Positions 1-7,525 of a stretch of 34,936 bases of DNA are shown here, one piece after another. Origin of the DNA: JAVWHP01 sp036639955 (lineage in GTDB: Bacteria > Bacillota_I > Bacilli_A > Erysipelotrichales > Erysipelotrichaceae); the NCBI GenBank assembly GCA_036639955.1, contig JAVWHP010000012.1:1-34936 (forward strand). The letters run 5' to 3'. The notes under the pieces are model-generated. The model was not told the DNA's origin and ran no database searches. It saw nothing but the letters and a program-made list of their open reading frames with translations. Each line of letters opens with the position of its first letter. Positions within the stretch are counted from its first letter, which is position 1. Position numbers and translations under genes: made by a program.

Positions 1-1
1 T

Positions 2-28
2 GAAGATAGCACATTGCCAGGTAATTAG
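2..28 (+). CDS. possible 3' end of an upstream gene (partial)
   Basis: The reading frame from base 2 gives EDSTLPGN and then a TAG stop that lies in the base of a strong hairpin terminator. Several genes in this window end the same way, with the stop codon inside the terminator stem, so a coding tail is plausible. Eight residues are too few to name a product. Confidence 0.3.
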   Translation, partial: EDSTLPGN

Positions 29-53
29 TTCATCCATTGGATGAACTTTTTTT
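27..53 (+). terminator. intrinsic terminator
   Basis: A perfect 9-bp stem, AGTTCATCC / GGATGAACT, with a 3-nt loop is followed by a run of seven T. It ends the transcript entering from the left and isolates the alcohol dehydrogenase gene. Confidence 0.85.
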
Positions 54-174
54 ATGTAAAAATATGTGTAACTTTGTGAAGTATATAAATATCCTTAATA
101 AACTTGAAGAATCTATCCAGATGTAGTAAAGTTAAAAAGTAGTTAAGGGCTTTCAAAAGCTAAAGGAGAAATAT

Positions 175-1347
175 ATGCAAAGATTTACTTTACCAAGAGA
201 CTTATATTTTGGAGAAAATGCTTTAGATTATTTAAAACAGCTTGATGGTAAGAAAGCCGTTCTTGTATTAGGAGGCGGTTCCATGCGACGCTTTGGATTT
301 GTAGACAAGGTTCTAGCAAATCTTAAGGAAGCTAATATTGAAGTACAATTGATTGAGAATGTTGAACCAGATCCTTCTGTAGAAACAGTAATGGCTGGTG
401 CTAAAACTATGTTAGAGTTTAAGCCTGATTGGATTATTGCGATGGGAGGAGGCAGCCCAATTGATGCTGCTAAAGCTATGTGGGTATTCTATGAACATCC
501 TGAATCAACATTTGAAGAGATTACAGTTCCCTTCTCATTCCCTAAACTTAGAAATAAAGCACACTTTTTGGCAATTCCTAGTACTTCAGGTACAGCAACA
601 GAGGTAACTGCTTTCTCAGTTATTACGGATTATTCTACTGGAGTTAAATGGCCTTTAGCTGACTTTGAAATTACACCAGATGTAGCCATTGTAGATCCTT
701 CATTAGCAGAAACAATGCCTAAGCAACTTACAGCTCATACTGGTATGGATGCTCTTACTCATGCTATTGAAGCTTATGTAGGTACTATACATCAACCTTT
801 TACAGATCCATTAGCATTAGAAGCAATTAAATTAGTATTTGAATATCTACCAGCATCTTATGCTGGTGATAATAAAGCAAGAGAAACTATGCATTATGCT
901 CAATGTATGGCAGGTATGGCCTTCTCTAATGCACTATTAGGAATAGTACATTCTATGGCACACAAAACAGGAGCAGCATTCGATACAGGACATATTCCAC
1001 ATGGTTGTGCTAATGCAATTTATCTTCCATATGTAATTAAATTCAATGCTAAAGCAGATACAACTAGATATGCAGCAATTGGAAAATTCTTAGGAATGAG
1101 TGGAACAGACACAGAAATAATTAATGAATTATGTATAAAGATTAAACAATACAATAAACAAATGGAAATCCCTAATGATCTTAAGGAATTCGGAATCAAC
1201 GAAGAAGAATTCCTAAGAAAAGTAGATAAAATTGCTAAACTTGCTTTAGGTGATGCATGTACAGGAACTAATCCTAGAATCCCAACTCAAGAAGAGATGG
1301 TAAAATTATTAACTTGTTGTTACTATGGAAATGAAATAGATTTCTAA
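175..1347 (+). CDS. iron-containing alcohol dehydrogenase
   Basis: Predicted cytosolic group III (Fe-dependent) NAD(P)-linked alcohol dehydrogenase that interconverts aldehydes and primary alcohols, probably in fermentative redox balance. The 390-aa length is normal for the family. The nucleotide-binding GGGSPIDAAK motif is at 91-100. The four expected metal ligands are visible: D192 and H196 (GMDALTHAIEAY), H259 (GIVHSMAH) and H276 (HIPHGCAN). The GGGSPxDAAK and HIPHG forms resemble the C-terminal half of AdhE and clostridial butanol dehydrogenases, but no aldehyde dehydrogenase domain is present. The start is fixed by AAGGAGA at about 163-169. The gene stands alone between two terminators. 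A weak TTGAAG-17-TAAAGT promoter may lie at 104-132. Exact substrate is not decidable from sequence. Confidence 0.93.
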   Translation: MQRFTLPRDLYFGENALDYLKQLDGKKAVLVLGGGSMRRFGFVDKVLANLKEANIEVQLIENVEPDPSVETVMAGAKTMLEFKPDWIIAMGGGSPIDAAKAMWVFYEHPESTFEEITVPFSFPKLRNKAHFLAIPSTSGTATEVTAFSVITDYSTGVKWPLADFEITPDVAIVDPSLAETMPKQLTAHTGMDALTHAIEAYVGTIHQPFTDPLALEAIKLVFEYLPASYAGDNKARETMHYAQCMAGMAFSNALLGIVHSMAHKTGAAFDTGHIPHGCANAIYLPYVIKFNAKADTTRYAAIGKFLGMSGTDTEIINELCIKIKQYNKQMEIPNDLKEFGINEEEFLRKVDKIAKLALGDACTGTNPRIPTQEEMVKLLTCCYYGNEIDF

Positions 1348-1353
1348 ATATGT

Positions 1354-1380
1354 AGAGGTTCATATGAACCTCTTTTTTTT
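1354..1380 (+). terminator. intrinsic terminator of the alcohol dehydrogenase gene
   Basis: A 20-bp perfect palindrome, AGAGGTTCATATGAACCTCT, is followed by a T8 tract, seven bases after the stop codon. Confidence 0.92.
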
Positions 1381-1439
1381 ATAATATACTAACAACTATA
1401 TTACATAAATATGTTAATTATATGTAATTATTACATTTG

Positions 1440-1469
1440 TTACAAATCTATTAAAATATGTAGTATAAT
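1440..1469 (+). promoter_or_regulatory. probable sigma-A promoter for the zinc-ribbon / RDD-PHP pair
   Basis: TATAAT at 1464-1469 with TTACAA at 1440-1445, 18 bp apart. The -10 is consensus; the -35 is weak. It lies about 19 bp upstream of the first start codon. Confidence 0.5.
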
Positions 1470-1487
1470 ATTCAAGTAGGTGATAAA

Positions 1488-1802
1488 ATGTTTGAAGTAA
1501 AGAACTGTGATAAATGTAAGCATCCTATGAAACTTAAACTTTCAAATAGTGCTTTACATCTTAAATGTCCTGAGTGTAATACTCAATATCGTTTAACTCA
1601 ATCTAGTATTAAAAAAGAAATCTTAGTACCTCTTTTAGCTGTAGCAATAAGTGTTATGCTCAGTATAAAGTTAATTACTACTAATGATATCTTTATTAAA
1701 CTAATCTTTATATTAATTTTATCAGCTTTACTACAAACGGTTATTGATTACATATTAATAAAAAAGCATCTACTTGAATATGAAGTAGAAGAAAATAGTT
1801 GA
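1488..1802 (+). CDS. zinc-ribbon membrane protein of unknown function
   Basis: A 104-aa protein with two CxxC pairs near the N-terminus (CDKC at 7-10 and CPEC around 27-30). They suggest a small zinc ribbon, followed by two hydrophobic helices (about 47-63 and 69-92) and a charged tail. The layout resembles the 'Cxxc-20-Cxxc' type of small Firmicutes proteins, whose role is not established. TAGGTGAT just upstream is the ribosome binding site. Its TGA stop overlaps the ribosome binding site of the next gene, so the two are very likely co-transcribed and translationally coupled. Function is unknown. Confidence 0.75.
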   Translation: MFEVKNCDKCKHPMKLKLSNSALHLKCPECNTQYRLTQSSIKKEILVPLLAVAISVMLSIKLITTNDIFIKLIFILILSALLQTVIDYILIKKHLLEYEVEENS

Positions 1803-1810
1803 GGTTAAAA

Positions 1811-3301
1811 ATGGAAAAAACAATGTCTATGCAAGTTTCAAAACAAAAAGTGAATAAACAACCTAAAGCAATTAAATCTAATATTCAGAATAAAAGATTT
1901 GGTGATCGTCTTTTAGCGTTTATGTGTGATTTAGTTATAATATTGACTCCTACTGCGATTTGGTTATATTTATTACTATTTACTTTTGTAGGTATATTCC
2001 CAGAATATATTTTAATAGATTATTTAACAATAGTTTTTAAGGTTCTTATTATAGCTAGTATTTTAGTTACTAATTCTATTATATGTATTAAAATGCATGG
2101 TCAAACTATTGGAAAGAAAATGTATCATTTTAAAGTAGTTACTTCTAATGATCGTTCTCTTAGTCCTAAACAAATTATATTAAGAGAAACGTTAGGTAAA
2201 GCTGTTCCTTTATTAGCTTTATTCTTATTATTGAATTTTATAGGTATTATAATATTCTTTGTTATTGAAGGATTGTTTATATATTTTGATTCAGCTCATC
2301 GTAGTTATTTCGATTATATATGTAATACTAAAGTTATAACAGTTAAGGATACTGAAATTGAAAATGTTGAAATACCAATGTTTACTATTGAAGTGCTTCC
2401 TGAAGTTTTAGAAATGGCAGAGAATACGATTGATTTACATGTTCATTCAAATTTTAGTGAAGATGGACAGTTTAATGTTGAGGAACTTATTTATAAGGCT
2501 AGTAGAATGGGAATTAAAACTTTATCTATTACTGATAGAAATAGTGTTAAAGCTAACTTCTCTGCAATGAGATTAGCTGAAATGTATCATATAAATTATA
2601 TACCTGGAGTAGAAATAGATACTGATTATAATGGTAAAAATATATCTATTTTAGGTTATAACATTGATTATAATTATGAAGGCTTTGCTAGAATAGAGTA
2701 TGAAAGTTTAGCTAAAGAAAAAGCATTATCTTTAAGAAGAATTAGTTTATTTGAACAAGCTACTGGTTTAAAAGTTAATGTTGTTCAATTAATGGAAAAT
2801 AATCGTTTCCAATCTATTCAACCAGAAAAGATTGCTCTTCAAATATTGTCAAATGTTGATTATGCTAATGAACCTATATTACAACCTTATTTAGTAGGTG
2901 AAAAGTCTAACCAGAGTGTTAAGAACTTAGTTAAAGATTTCTTTGCTGAAGGTAAGGAATGCTTTGTAAAAGGTATATATCCTAAATTTGATGATGTACT
3001 AGCAACTATTAAAGCTAGTGGTGGAATAGCAATTGTTGCTCATCCACTTAGACAATTAACAAAAGATGAAGTGTTAAGAATAATACTTGCTGGCTGTGAT
3101 GGTGTAGAAGTATTTACTCCAATTAATACTAAAGCCCATATGAATGACCTATTAACAATAGCAAGAGAAACAAAATCCAAAATAAGTGCTGGAAGTAATT
3201 TTGCAAGAGAAGAAACAAATAAAATAAAACTAGGAAAAACTTTATGCCCATTAGATGGAGAACACCTAGTAGAAAAATGTATCTTAATAAAAAAGAAATA
3301 A
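1811..3301 (+). CDS. RDD membrane domain fused to a PHP-type metallohydrolase domain
   Basis: A 496-aa protein. Residues about 28-175 form an RDD membrane module: R33 and D40 in GDRLLAFMCDL, the GQTIGKKMYHFKVV segment at 97-110, and about three membrane helices. Residues about 205-480 form a PHP domain: DLHVHS at 208-213, GVEID at 266-270, IVAHP at 408-412 and a GVEVF strand at 431-435. Two positions usually catalytic are altered: TDH is TDR (241-243) and the late GSDxH is GSNFA (461-465). The domain may therefore bind fewer metals or be non-catalytic. A TTG codon at 1799 is in frame, but GAGGT (1801-1805) sits just before ATG 1811, which is the better start. Substrate is unknown (phosphoesters are typical of the family). 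The fusion would place the PHP domain at the membrane. Confidence 0.85.
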   Translation: MEKTMSMQVSKQKVNKQPKAIKSNIQNKRFGDRLLAFMCDLVIILTPTAIWLYLLLFTFVGIFPEYILIDYLTIVFKVLIIASILVTNSIICIKMHGQTIGKKMYHFKVVTSNDRSLSPKQIILRETLGKAVPLLALFLLLNFIGIIIFFVIEGLFIYFDSAHRSYFDYICNTKVITVKDTEIENVEIPMFTIEVLPEVLEMAENTIDLHVHSNFSEDGQFNVEELIYKASRMGIKTLSITDRNSVKANFSAMRLAEMYHINYIPGVEIDTDYNGKNISILGYNIDYNYEGFARIEYESLAKEKALSLRRISLFEQATGLKVNVVQLMENNRFQSIQPEKIALQILSNVDYANEPILQPYLVGEKSNQSVKNLVKDFFAEGKECFVKGIYPKFDDVLATIKASGGIAIVAHPLRQLTKDEVLRIILAGCDGVEVFTPINTKAHMNDLLTIARETKSKISAGSNFAREETNKIKLGKTLCPLDGEHLVEKCILIKKK

Positions 3302-3321
3302 GCTAAACTTATTTCTTTTTT
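3294..3321 (+). terminator. intrinsic terminator overlapping the RDD-PHP stop codon
   Basis: Stem AGAAATAAG / CTTATTTCT with a 5-nt loop and a T-rich tail. The stop codon of the RDD-PHP gene lies inside the left arm. Confidence 0.8.
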
Positions 3322-3397
3322 CTAACTAGATAAAATTAAATAGACTATTTAAGTTAAACTATTAAAATCCGGGTAGTATATTATATAGAGGTGTTCT

Positions 3398-3967
3398 ATG
3401 AAATATACAATAACATTAAAAGATAAGATATTACTTCATATATCAGAAACACAAAGTAACTATAAAAGCAGTAACTATAAAAAAGCTACGAACTATTCAT
3501 TACTATATTTATATGGTTATATAAAAAATATACTTCTAGTATGTGTACCAGGATTAATATATATAGATCTAATACTATTAGTAGTAAGTAATTATATACC
3601 TTATCAATTATTCTATATTAGTTCAAATGTAATGTACCTAATCTTTTTTATAATGATAACTATAATATTACCATTCTATAGTTTATATTACTATGGTAGT
3701 AACTATGGAATGCATACTAATAATTTATATCTATTAAAGAATCAACAATGCATTCCATATAAAGAATTATTAAGTTCTAATGTTTTTAATAATTTAATAT
3801 ATGTTGTTATATACTTAGGCTTTGGAATAGATTATCTTATAGCTTATATACTTATAAATATGTTATTTATAATGTTAAATAAAACTCACATTGAATTAGT
3901 CTTTTACTTATTTAAATATAATTGGTATGAAAGAACTTATAAGCATCATATAAAGGTAACATTATAA
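3398..3967 (+). CDS. membrane protein, possibly a divergent RDD-like protein
   Basis: A 189-aa protein with hydrophobic spans at about 44-66, 73-98 and 130-160. No strong family motif is present. The order of features (two helices, a short hydrophilic segment containing YGMHTNNLYLLKNQQ, PYKEL, a hydrophobic pair, then a THxxxVFYLFKY tail) resembles the RDD domain just upstream. It could be a decayed or fast-evolving RDD relative; this is an inference by eye only. AGAGGTG at 3387-3393 supports ATG 3398. It is transcribed separately from the RDD-PHP gene, since a terminator lies between. No role can be assigned. Confidence 0.7.
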   Translation: MKYTITLKDKILLHISETQSNYKSSNYKKATNYSLLYLYGYIKNILLVCVPGLIYIDLILLVVSNYIPYQLFYISSNVMYLIFFIMITIILPFYSLYYYGSNYGMHTNNLYLLKNQQCIPYKELLSSNVFNNLIYVVIYLGFGIDYLIAYILINMLFIMLNKTHIELVFYLFKYNWYERTYKHHIKVTL

Positions 3968-3996
3968 GACTTATATCAAACATTATACAGATATAG

Positions 3997-4025
3997 TTGC
4001 TAAATTAGTGATTATTCTGTATACT
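3997..4025 (+). promoter_or_regulatory. sigma-A promoter of the metG leader
   Basis: TTGCTA (3997-4002), a 17-bp spacer, then TATACT (4020-4025). It places transcription start at about 4032, right at the beginning of the T-box leader. Confidence 0.75.
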
Positions 4026-4032
4026 AGTAAGG

Positions 4033-4241
4033 TAAAAGTAAAGATAGGAATAGTAGTATTACTTAAATCTATAGAGAACTAATGTTAGGTGAAAATTAGT
4101 GTGCTAAGTAATATGAAGATGGACCTTGAACTGTCCTTTTAAATAGTTAAAGAGGATCGTGATTCTGCGTTAATGATGAGGTGTTTTATACACAAACTAA
4201 GGTGGTACCACGAAACTTTCGTCCTTTCGAAAGTTTTTTTT
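4033..4241 (+). promoter_or_regulatory. T-box leader (tRNA-Met responsive)
   Basis: A transcription attenuator that senses uncharged tRNA. The conserved T-box core AAGGTGGTACCACG ends at 4212 and is followed directly by a terminator hairpin. Stem I can be drawn with AAAGATAG (4040-4047) against CTGTCCTTT (4131-4139) and ATTACTTA (4058-4065) against TAAGTAAT (4105-4112). This leaves ATG (4113-4115) as the first triplet of the specifier bulge, matching methionine and the downstream metG. The AGAGAAC and GGTGAAA segments are typical of the upper stem I. Uncharged tRNA-Met would stabilise the antiterminator and allow metG expression. Confidence 0.92.
4214..4241 (+). terminator. T-box controlled terminator
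   Basis: Stem AACTTTCG / CGAAAGTT with a 6-nt loop and an eight-T tract. The left arm follows the T-box core, as expected for the antiterminator/terminator switch. Confidence 0.88.
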
Positions 4242-4274
4242 ATACAATATGAATTATACAGGAGGAAATATATT

Positions 4275-6197
4275 ATGGAAAATAAAGGAAAATTTTATTT
4301 AACAACAGCTATAGCTTATACTTCAGGAAAACCTCATATAGGTAATACTTATGAGATTATTTTATCAGACGCAATTGCTCGTTATAAAAGAGCTGAGGGT
4401 TATGATGTACGTTTCCAAACTGGAACTGATGAACATGGTCAAAAGATAGAGGAGAAGGCGATGGCAGCTAACATTACTCCACAAAAATTTGTTGATAATG
4501 TAGCGGCTGATATAAAGTCTAACTTTGATTTAATGAATGTTTCTTATGATAAATTTATTAGAACTACAGATGAACCACATGTTAAGACTGTACAAAAGAT
4601 ATTTAAAAGATTATATGATCAAGGAGATATTTATAAAGGTTATTATGAAGGTATGTATTGTCAACCTTGTGAAAGTTTTTGGACTGAAACACAATTAGTA
4701 GATGGTAAATGTCCAGATTGTGGTAGACCAGTAAAGGTAACAAAAGAAGAAGCTTATTTCTTTAGTTTATCTAAATATACTGATCGTTTAATTAAACATA
4801 TTAAGGATAATCCTGATTTTATTCAACCTGAATCTCGTAAAAATGAGATGTTAAATAACTTCTTATTACCTGGGTTAACTGATCTTTGTGTATCTCGTAC
4901 TTCATTTAAATGGGGTATTCCTGTCGACTTCGATCCTAATCATGTTGTATATGTTTGGATAGATGCTCTAAGTAATTATATTAGTGGTTTAGGCTTTGAT
5001 TTAGATGGTAAATCAGATCCTTTATATAAAAAATATTGGCCTGCTGATGTTCATATAATAGGAAAAGATATTCTACGTTTCCATACTATTTATTGGCCTA
5101 TAATGTTAATGGCATTAGGAGAAGAACTACCTACTAAAATATTTGGACATCCATGGATTCTATTCGGTGATGGTAAAATGTCAAAATCCAAAGGTAATGT
5201 TATATATGCTGAAGAATTAGTAAAACAATTTGGTGTAGATGCTGTTCGTTATTTCTGCTTACATGAAGTACCTTTTGCTCAAGATGGAAGTATTACCTGG
5301 GAATTAGTAATAGAACGTATTAACTCAGATCTAGCAAATATATTAGGGAATCTAGTTAATAGAACTATTACAATGTCAAATAAATACTTTGACGGAGTTG
5401 TAAGTAATCCTAACATAAACAACGACGTCTTTGATACAGAGCTAAAAGATTTAATCATCGCAACTCCTAGTAATGTAACTAAGAAGATGGATGATTATAA
5501 AGTAGGGGATGCGATAGATGAAATCTTTACACTATTACGTCGTTGTAATAAGTATATTGATGAAACAACTCCTTGGTCATTAGCTAAAGATCCTGAACAA
5601 AGTGATCGTTTAGCTACAGTCCTATATAATTTATTAGAAGGAATAAGAGTAAGTGCTGTGCTTCTACATTCATTTATGCCTGAAACTGCTGATAAAATAT
5701 TTGAACAACTAAATACTAAACAAACGAGTTTCGATAGTTTAGGTGAATTTGGTCAATTAGAACTAAACAATAAAGTAGTAGATAAGCCAGAAATATTATT
5801 TGCTAGAATTGATGGAGAAGCCTTATTAGAAGAACTTTCAAAGAATAGTGAAACTGAAGTGGCTGAAGCTACCAACCTAATAGAATTTGAAGACTTTACT
5901 AAACTTGAAATGAAGGTAGGAACTGTTATATCATGTGAAAAACATCCTAAAGCTGATAAATTATTGGTTTCTCAAATTAATATAGGAACTGAAACTAGAC
6001 AAATTGTAAGTGGAATAGCAGCTGATTATGAACCAACTCAAATGGTAGGTAAACAAGTAATAGTTGTAACTAACCTAAAAACGGTTAAACTAAGGGGTGT
6101 AGAATCTCAAGGTATGATTCTAGCAGCTGATGATAATGGTAAGCTATGTGTAGCAACATTAGATAAAGAAATAAATAATGGAAGTATCGTACGATGA
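4275..6197 (+). CDS. metG: methionyl-tRNA synthetase
   Basis: Class I aminoacyl-tRNA synthetase that charges tRNA-Met in the cytosol; 640 aa. HIGN (HIGH signature) is at 21-24 and KMSKS at 301-305. A zinc knuckle is formed by C129, C132, C146 and C149. The C-terminal ~105 residues form an EMAP/Trbp111-type tRNA-binding and dimerisation domain (DFTKLEMKVG, HPKADKLLV, VSGIA, LRGVESQGM). In-frame codons extend back to 4173, but that segment is T-box RNA. AGGAGGAAAT just before ATG 4275 fixes the start. The T-box leader controls expression. The stop overlaps the next start (ATGA). Confidence 0.97.
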   Translation: MENKGKFYLTTAIAYTSGKPHIGNTYEIILSDAIARYKRAEGYDVRFQTGTDEHGQKIEEKAMAANITPQKFVDNVAADIKSNFDLMNVSYDKFIRTTDEPHVKTVQKIFKRLYDQGDIYKGYYEGMYCQPCESFWTETQLVDGKCPDCGRPVKVTKEEAYFFSLSKYTDRLIKHIKDNPDFIQPESRKNEMLNNFLLPGLTDLCVSRTSFKWGIPVDFDPNHVVYVWIDALSNYISGLGFDLDGKSDPLYKKYWPADVHIIGKDILRFHTIYWPIMLMALGEELPTKIFGHPWILFGDGKMSKSKGNVIYAEELVKQFGVDAVRYFCLHEVPFAQDGSITWELVIERINSDLANILGNLVNRTITMSNKYFDGVVSNPNINNDVFDTELKDLIIATPSNVTKKMDDYKVGDAIDEIFTLLRRCNKYIDETTPWSLAKDPEQSDRLATVLYNLLEGIRVSAVLLHSFMPETADKIFEQLNTKQTSFDSLGEFGQLELNNKVVDKPEILFARIDGEALLEELSKNSETEVAEATNLIEFEDFTKLEMKVGTVISCEKHPKADKLLVSQINIGTETRQIVSGIAADYEPTQMVGKQVIVVTNLKTVKLRGVESQGMILAADDNGKLCVATLDKEINNGSIVR

Positions 6198-6397
6198 AAA
6201 AGTACCAAGCAAGTACTGCCCTAATAGGACCAATACTGCTACTACTAATCGGAGCTTTCTTTATATATAACGCATTTACTAAAGGACCTTTAGTACCACT
6301 TATATTATTAGGAATATTCTTAATAGCTGTAGGTAGTTATAATTTAAAAATGATAATGAGTATATTTAAGGATAAAGAGATGTGGAAGGATGAGTAA
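6194..6397 (+). CDS. small two-helix membrane protein
   Basis: A 67-aa protein with two hydrophobic helices (about 9-27 and 31-47) and a short charged tail (KDKEMWKDE). Its ATG overlaps the metG stop by four bases, so translation is coupled to metG and it shares the T-box control. No known family is recognisable. The terminator stem contains its stop codon. Confidence 0.7.
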   Translation: MKKYQASTALIGPILLLLIGAFFIYNAFTKGPLVPLILLGIFLIAVGSYNLKMIMSIFKDKEMWKDE

Positions 6398-6410
6398 TTA
6401 CTCATCCTTT
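6386..6410 (+). terminator. intrinsic terminator of the metG operon
   Basis: A perfect palindrome AAGGATGAGTAA / TTACTCATCCTT (6386-6409) ending in a short T tract. It includes the stop codon of the 67-aa gene. Confidence 0.8.
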
Positions 6411-6485
6411 TATATTGGATAGGCTATAAATAATTTATATATGTAAGTTATGTTTATATTTCTTTTGAAATAAATTTTGAATTGT

Positions 6486-6515
6486 AATGAAATACTATTT
6501 CATTCATGTTATAAT
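6486..6515 (+). promoter_or_regulatory. murR promoter with probable MurR operator
   Basis: A 19-bp perfect palindrome, AATGAAATACTATTTCATT (6486-6504), spans the -35 and spacer of a promoter with an extended -10, TGTTATAAT (6507-6515). The same palindrome core lies at the murQ promoter. The form TGAAAT...ATTTCA is what RpiR/MurR-family regulators commonly bind. Binding here would occlude RNA polymerase, so autorepression is likely. Confidence 0.8.
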
Positions 6516-6536
6516 ACTAAAAAGTGAGGTAATGCT

Positions 6537-7373
6537 ATGAGTTGCTTATTTAGAATAAGGGAAAGTATGAATGCATATACAGAAACAGAAAAAAGATTGG
6601 CTAATTATATAATAAATAATCCCACAGAAATTCTACATGATTCAGCTGAACAATGTGGAAAACGAGTAAATACATCGGCGGCAGCTGTTGTAAGATTTGC
6701 TAAAAAGATTGGCTATAAAGGCTTTACAGATATGAAATTAGAACTAGCAAGAAGTAAACAAAGTGAATCCCTAGACTTTGATGAATTCATCAAAGAAGAA
6801 GATAGTTTTGAAATAGTAATGAAAAAAGCTTATTCATCTAATATGAAAACTATTGAACAAACTTATCATTTATTAAATGCAACAGATCTAAAACTAGCAG
6901 TTGACTGGTTACTAAAAGCTAATCGTATATTTATATTTGGTGTTGGTGCTTCTGGTGTAGTCTGTCTTGATATCATGCAAAAACTAGCTAGAATTGGACG
7001 TTCTGTATTCTTTCAAAGTGATTCACATATCCAAATAACATATGCTGCTAATATGAAACCAAATGATGTAGCAATAGCAATAAGCTATAGTGGAAAAACT
7101 AAAGAAATTATTACAGCAACTAATGCGGCACATAGTAATGGAGCTAAAGTTATAGCAATTACACAATTGAATACAAATCAGTTATGTAAGATAGCAGACT
7201 TAGTTATGAGAACACCTAGTGAAGAAAAAGAATTAAGAATGGGAGCAATATCATCAAGGATAGCATCCTTAGCGTTAACTGATTTGTTATATTTTGGAGT
7301 AGCTAAGTATCACTTTAATGATACGAAGGAAACTTTGTTGATTACACGTAATGCAATAAAGGAATTTGAATAA
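6537..7373 (+). CDS. murR: RpiR/MurR-family transcriptional regulator
   Basis: A 278-aa DNA-binding regulator. The N-terminal RpiR helix-turn-helix (about 1-77; SAAAVVRFAKKIGYKGFTDMK at 47-67) is followed by a SIS sugar-phosphate-binding domain (about 125-255; FGVGASG at 134-140, ISYSGKTKE). Directly downstream is murQ, so MurNAc-6-P or a related amino-sugar phosphate is the probable ligand, as for E. coli MurR. GTGAGGTAA precedes ATG 6537. It is its own transcription unit: an operator-bearing promoter in front and a terminator behind, while murQ has a second operator. Whether it represses or activates is inferred from operator position only. Confidence 0.9.
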   Translation: MSCLFRIRESMNAYTETEKRLANYIINNPTEILHDSAEQCGKRVNTSAAAVVRFAKKIGYKGFTDMKLELARSKQSESLDFDEFIKEEDSFEIVMKKAYSSNMKTIEQTYHLLNATDLKLAVDWLLKANRIFIFGVGASGVVCLDIMQKLARIGRSVFFQSDSHIQITYAANMKPNDVAIAISYSGKTKEIITATNAAHSNGAKVIAITQLNTNQLCKIADLVMRTPSEEKELRMGAISSRIASLALTDLLYFGVAKYHFNDTKETLLITRNAIKEFE

Positions 7374-7379
7374 ACATTG

Positions 7380-7404
7380 ATGCATCTTAGGGTGCATTTT
7401 TTTT
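7380..7404 (+). terminator. intrinsic terminator of murR
   Basis: Stem ATGCATC / GGTGCAT (one G-U pair), loop TTAG, then a run of eight T. Confidence 0.78.
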
Positions 7405-7475
7405 ATATATGAGGGGATAATAGTTATTAGAAAAGTATAATTACGTAAAAATATTTCAAAAAAATAAAAAAATGC

Positions 7476-7503
7476 TTGAAATAGTATTTCAATCATGTAT
7501 AAT
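7476..7503 (+). promoter_or_regulatory. murQ operon promoter with probable MurR operator
   Basis: The palindrome TTGAAATAGTATTTCAA (7476-7492) supplies a TTGAAA -35 (7476-7481). TATAAT (7498-7503) follows after 16 bp. It matches the murR operator in all but the outermost and central bases. An additional half-site TATTTCAA lies at 7452-7459. Confidence 0.82.
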
Positions 7504-7525
7504 GTAATTATTAAGAGGTGATAAC

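Noticed and set aside
4173..4274. N-terminal extension of metG (34 codons)
   Set aside because: The segment is the T-box core and terminator; a strong ribosome binding site precedes ATG 4275, and the HIGH-type motif then has normal spacing from the start.
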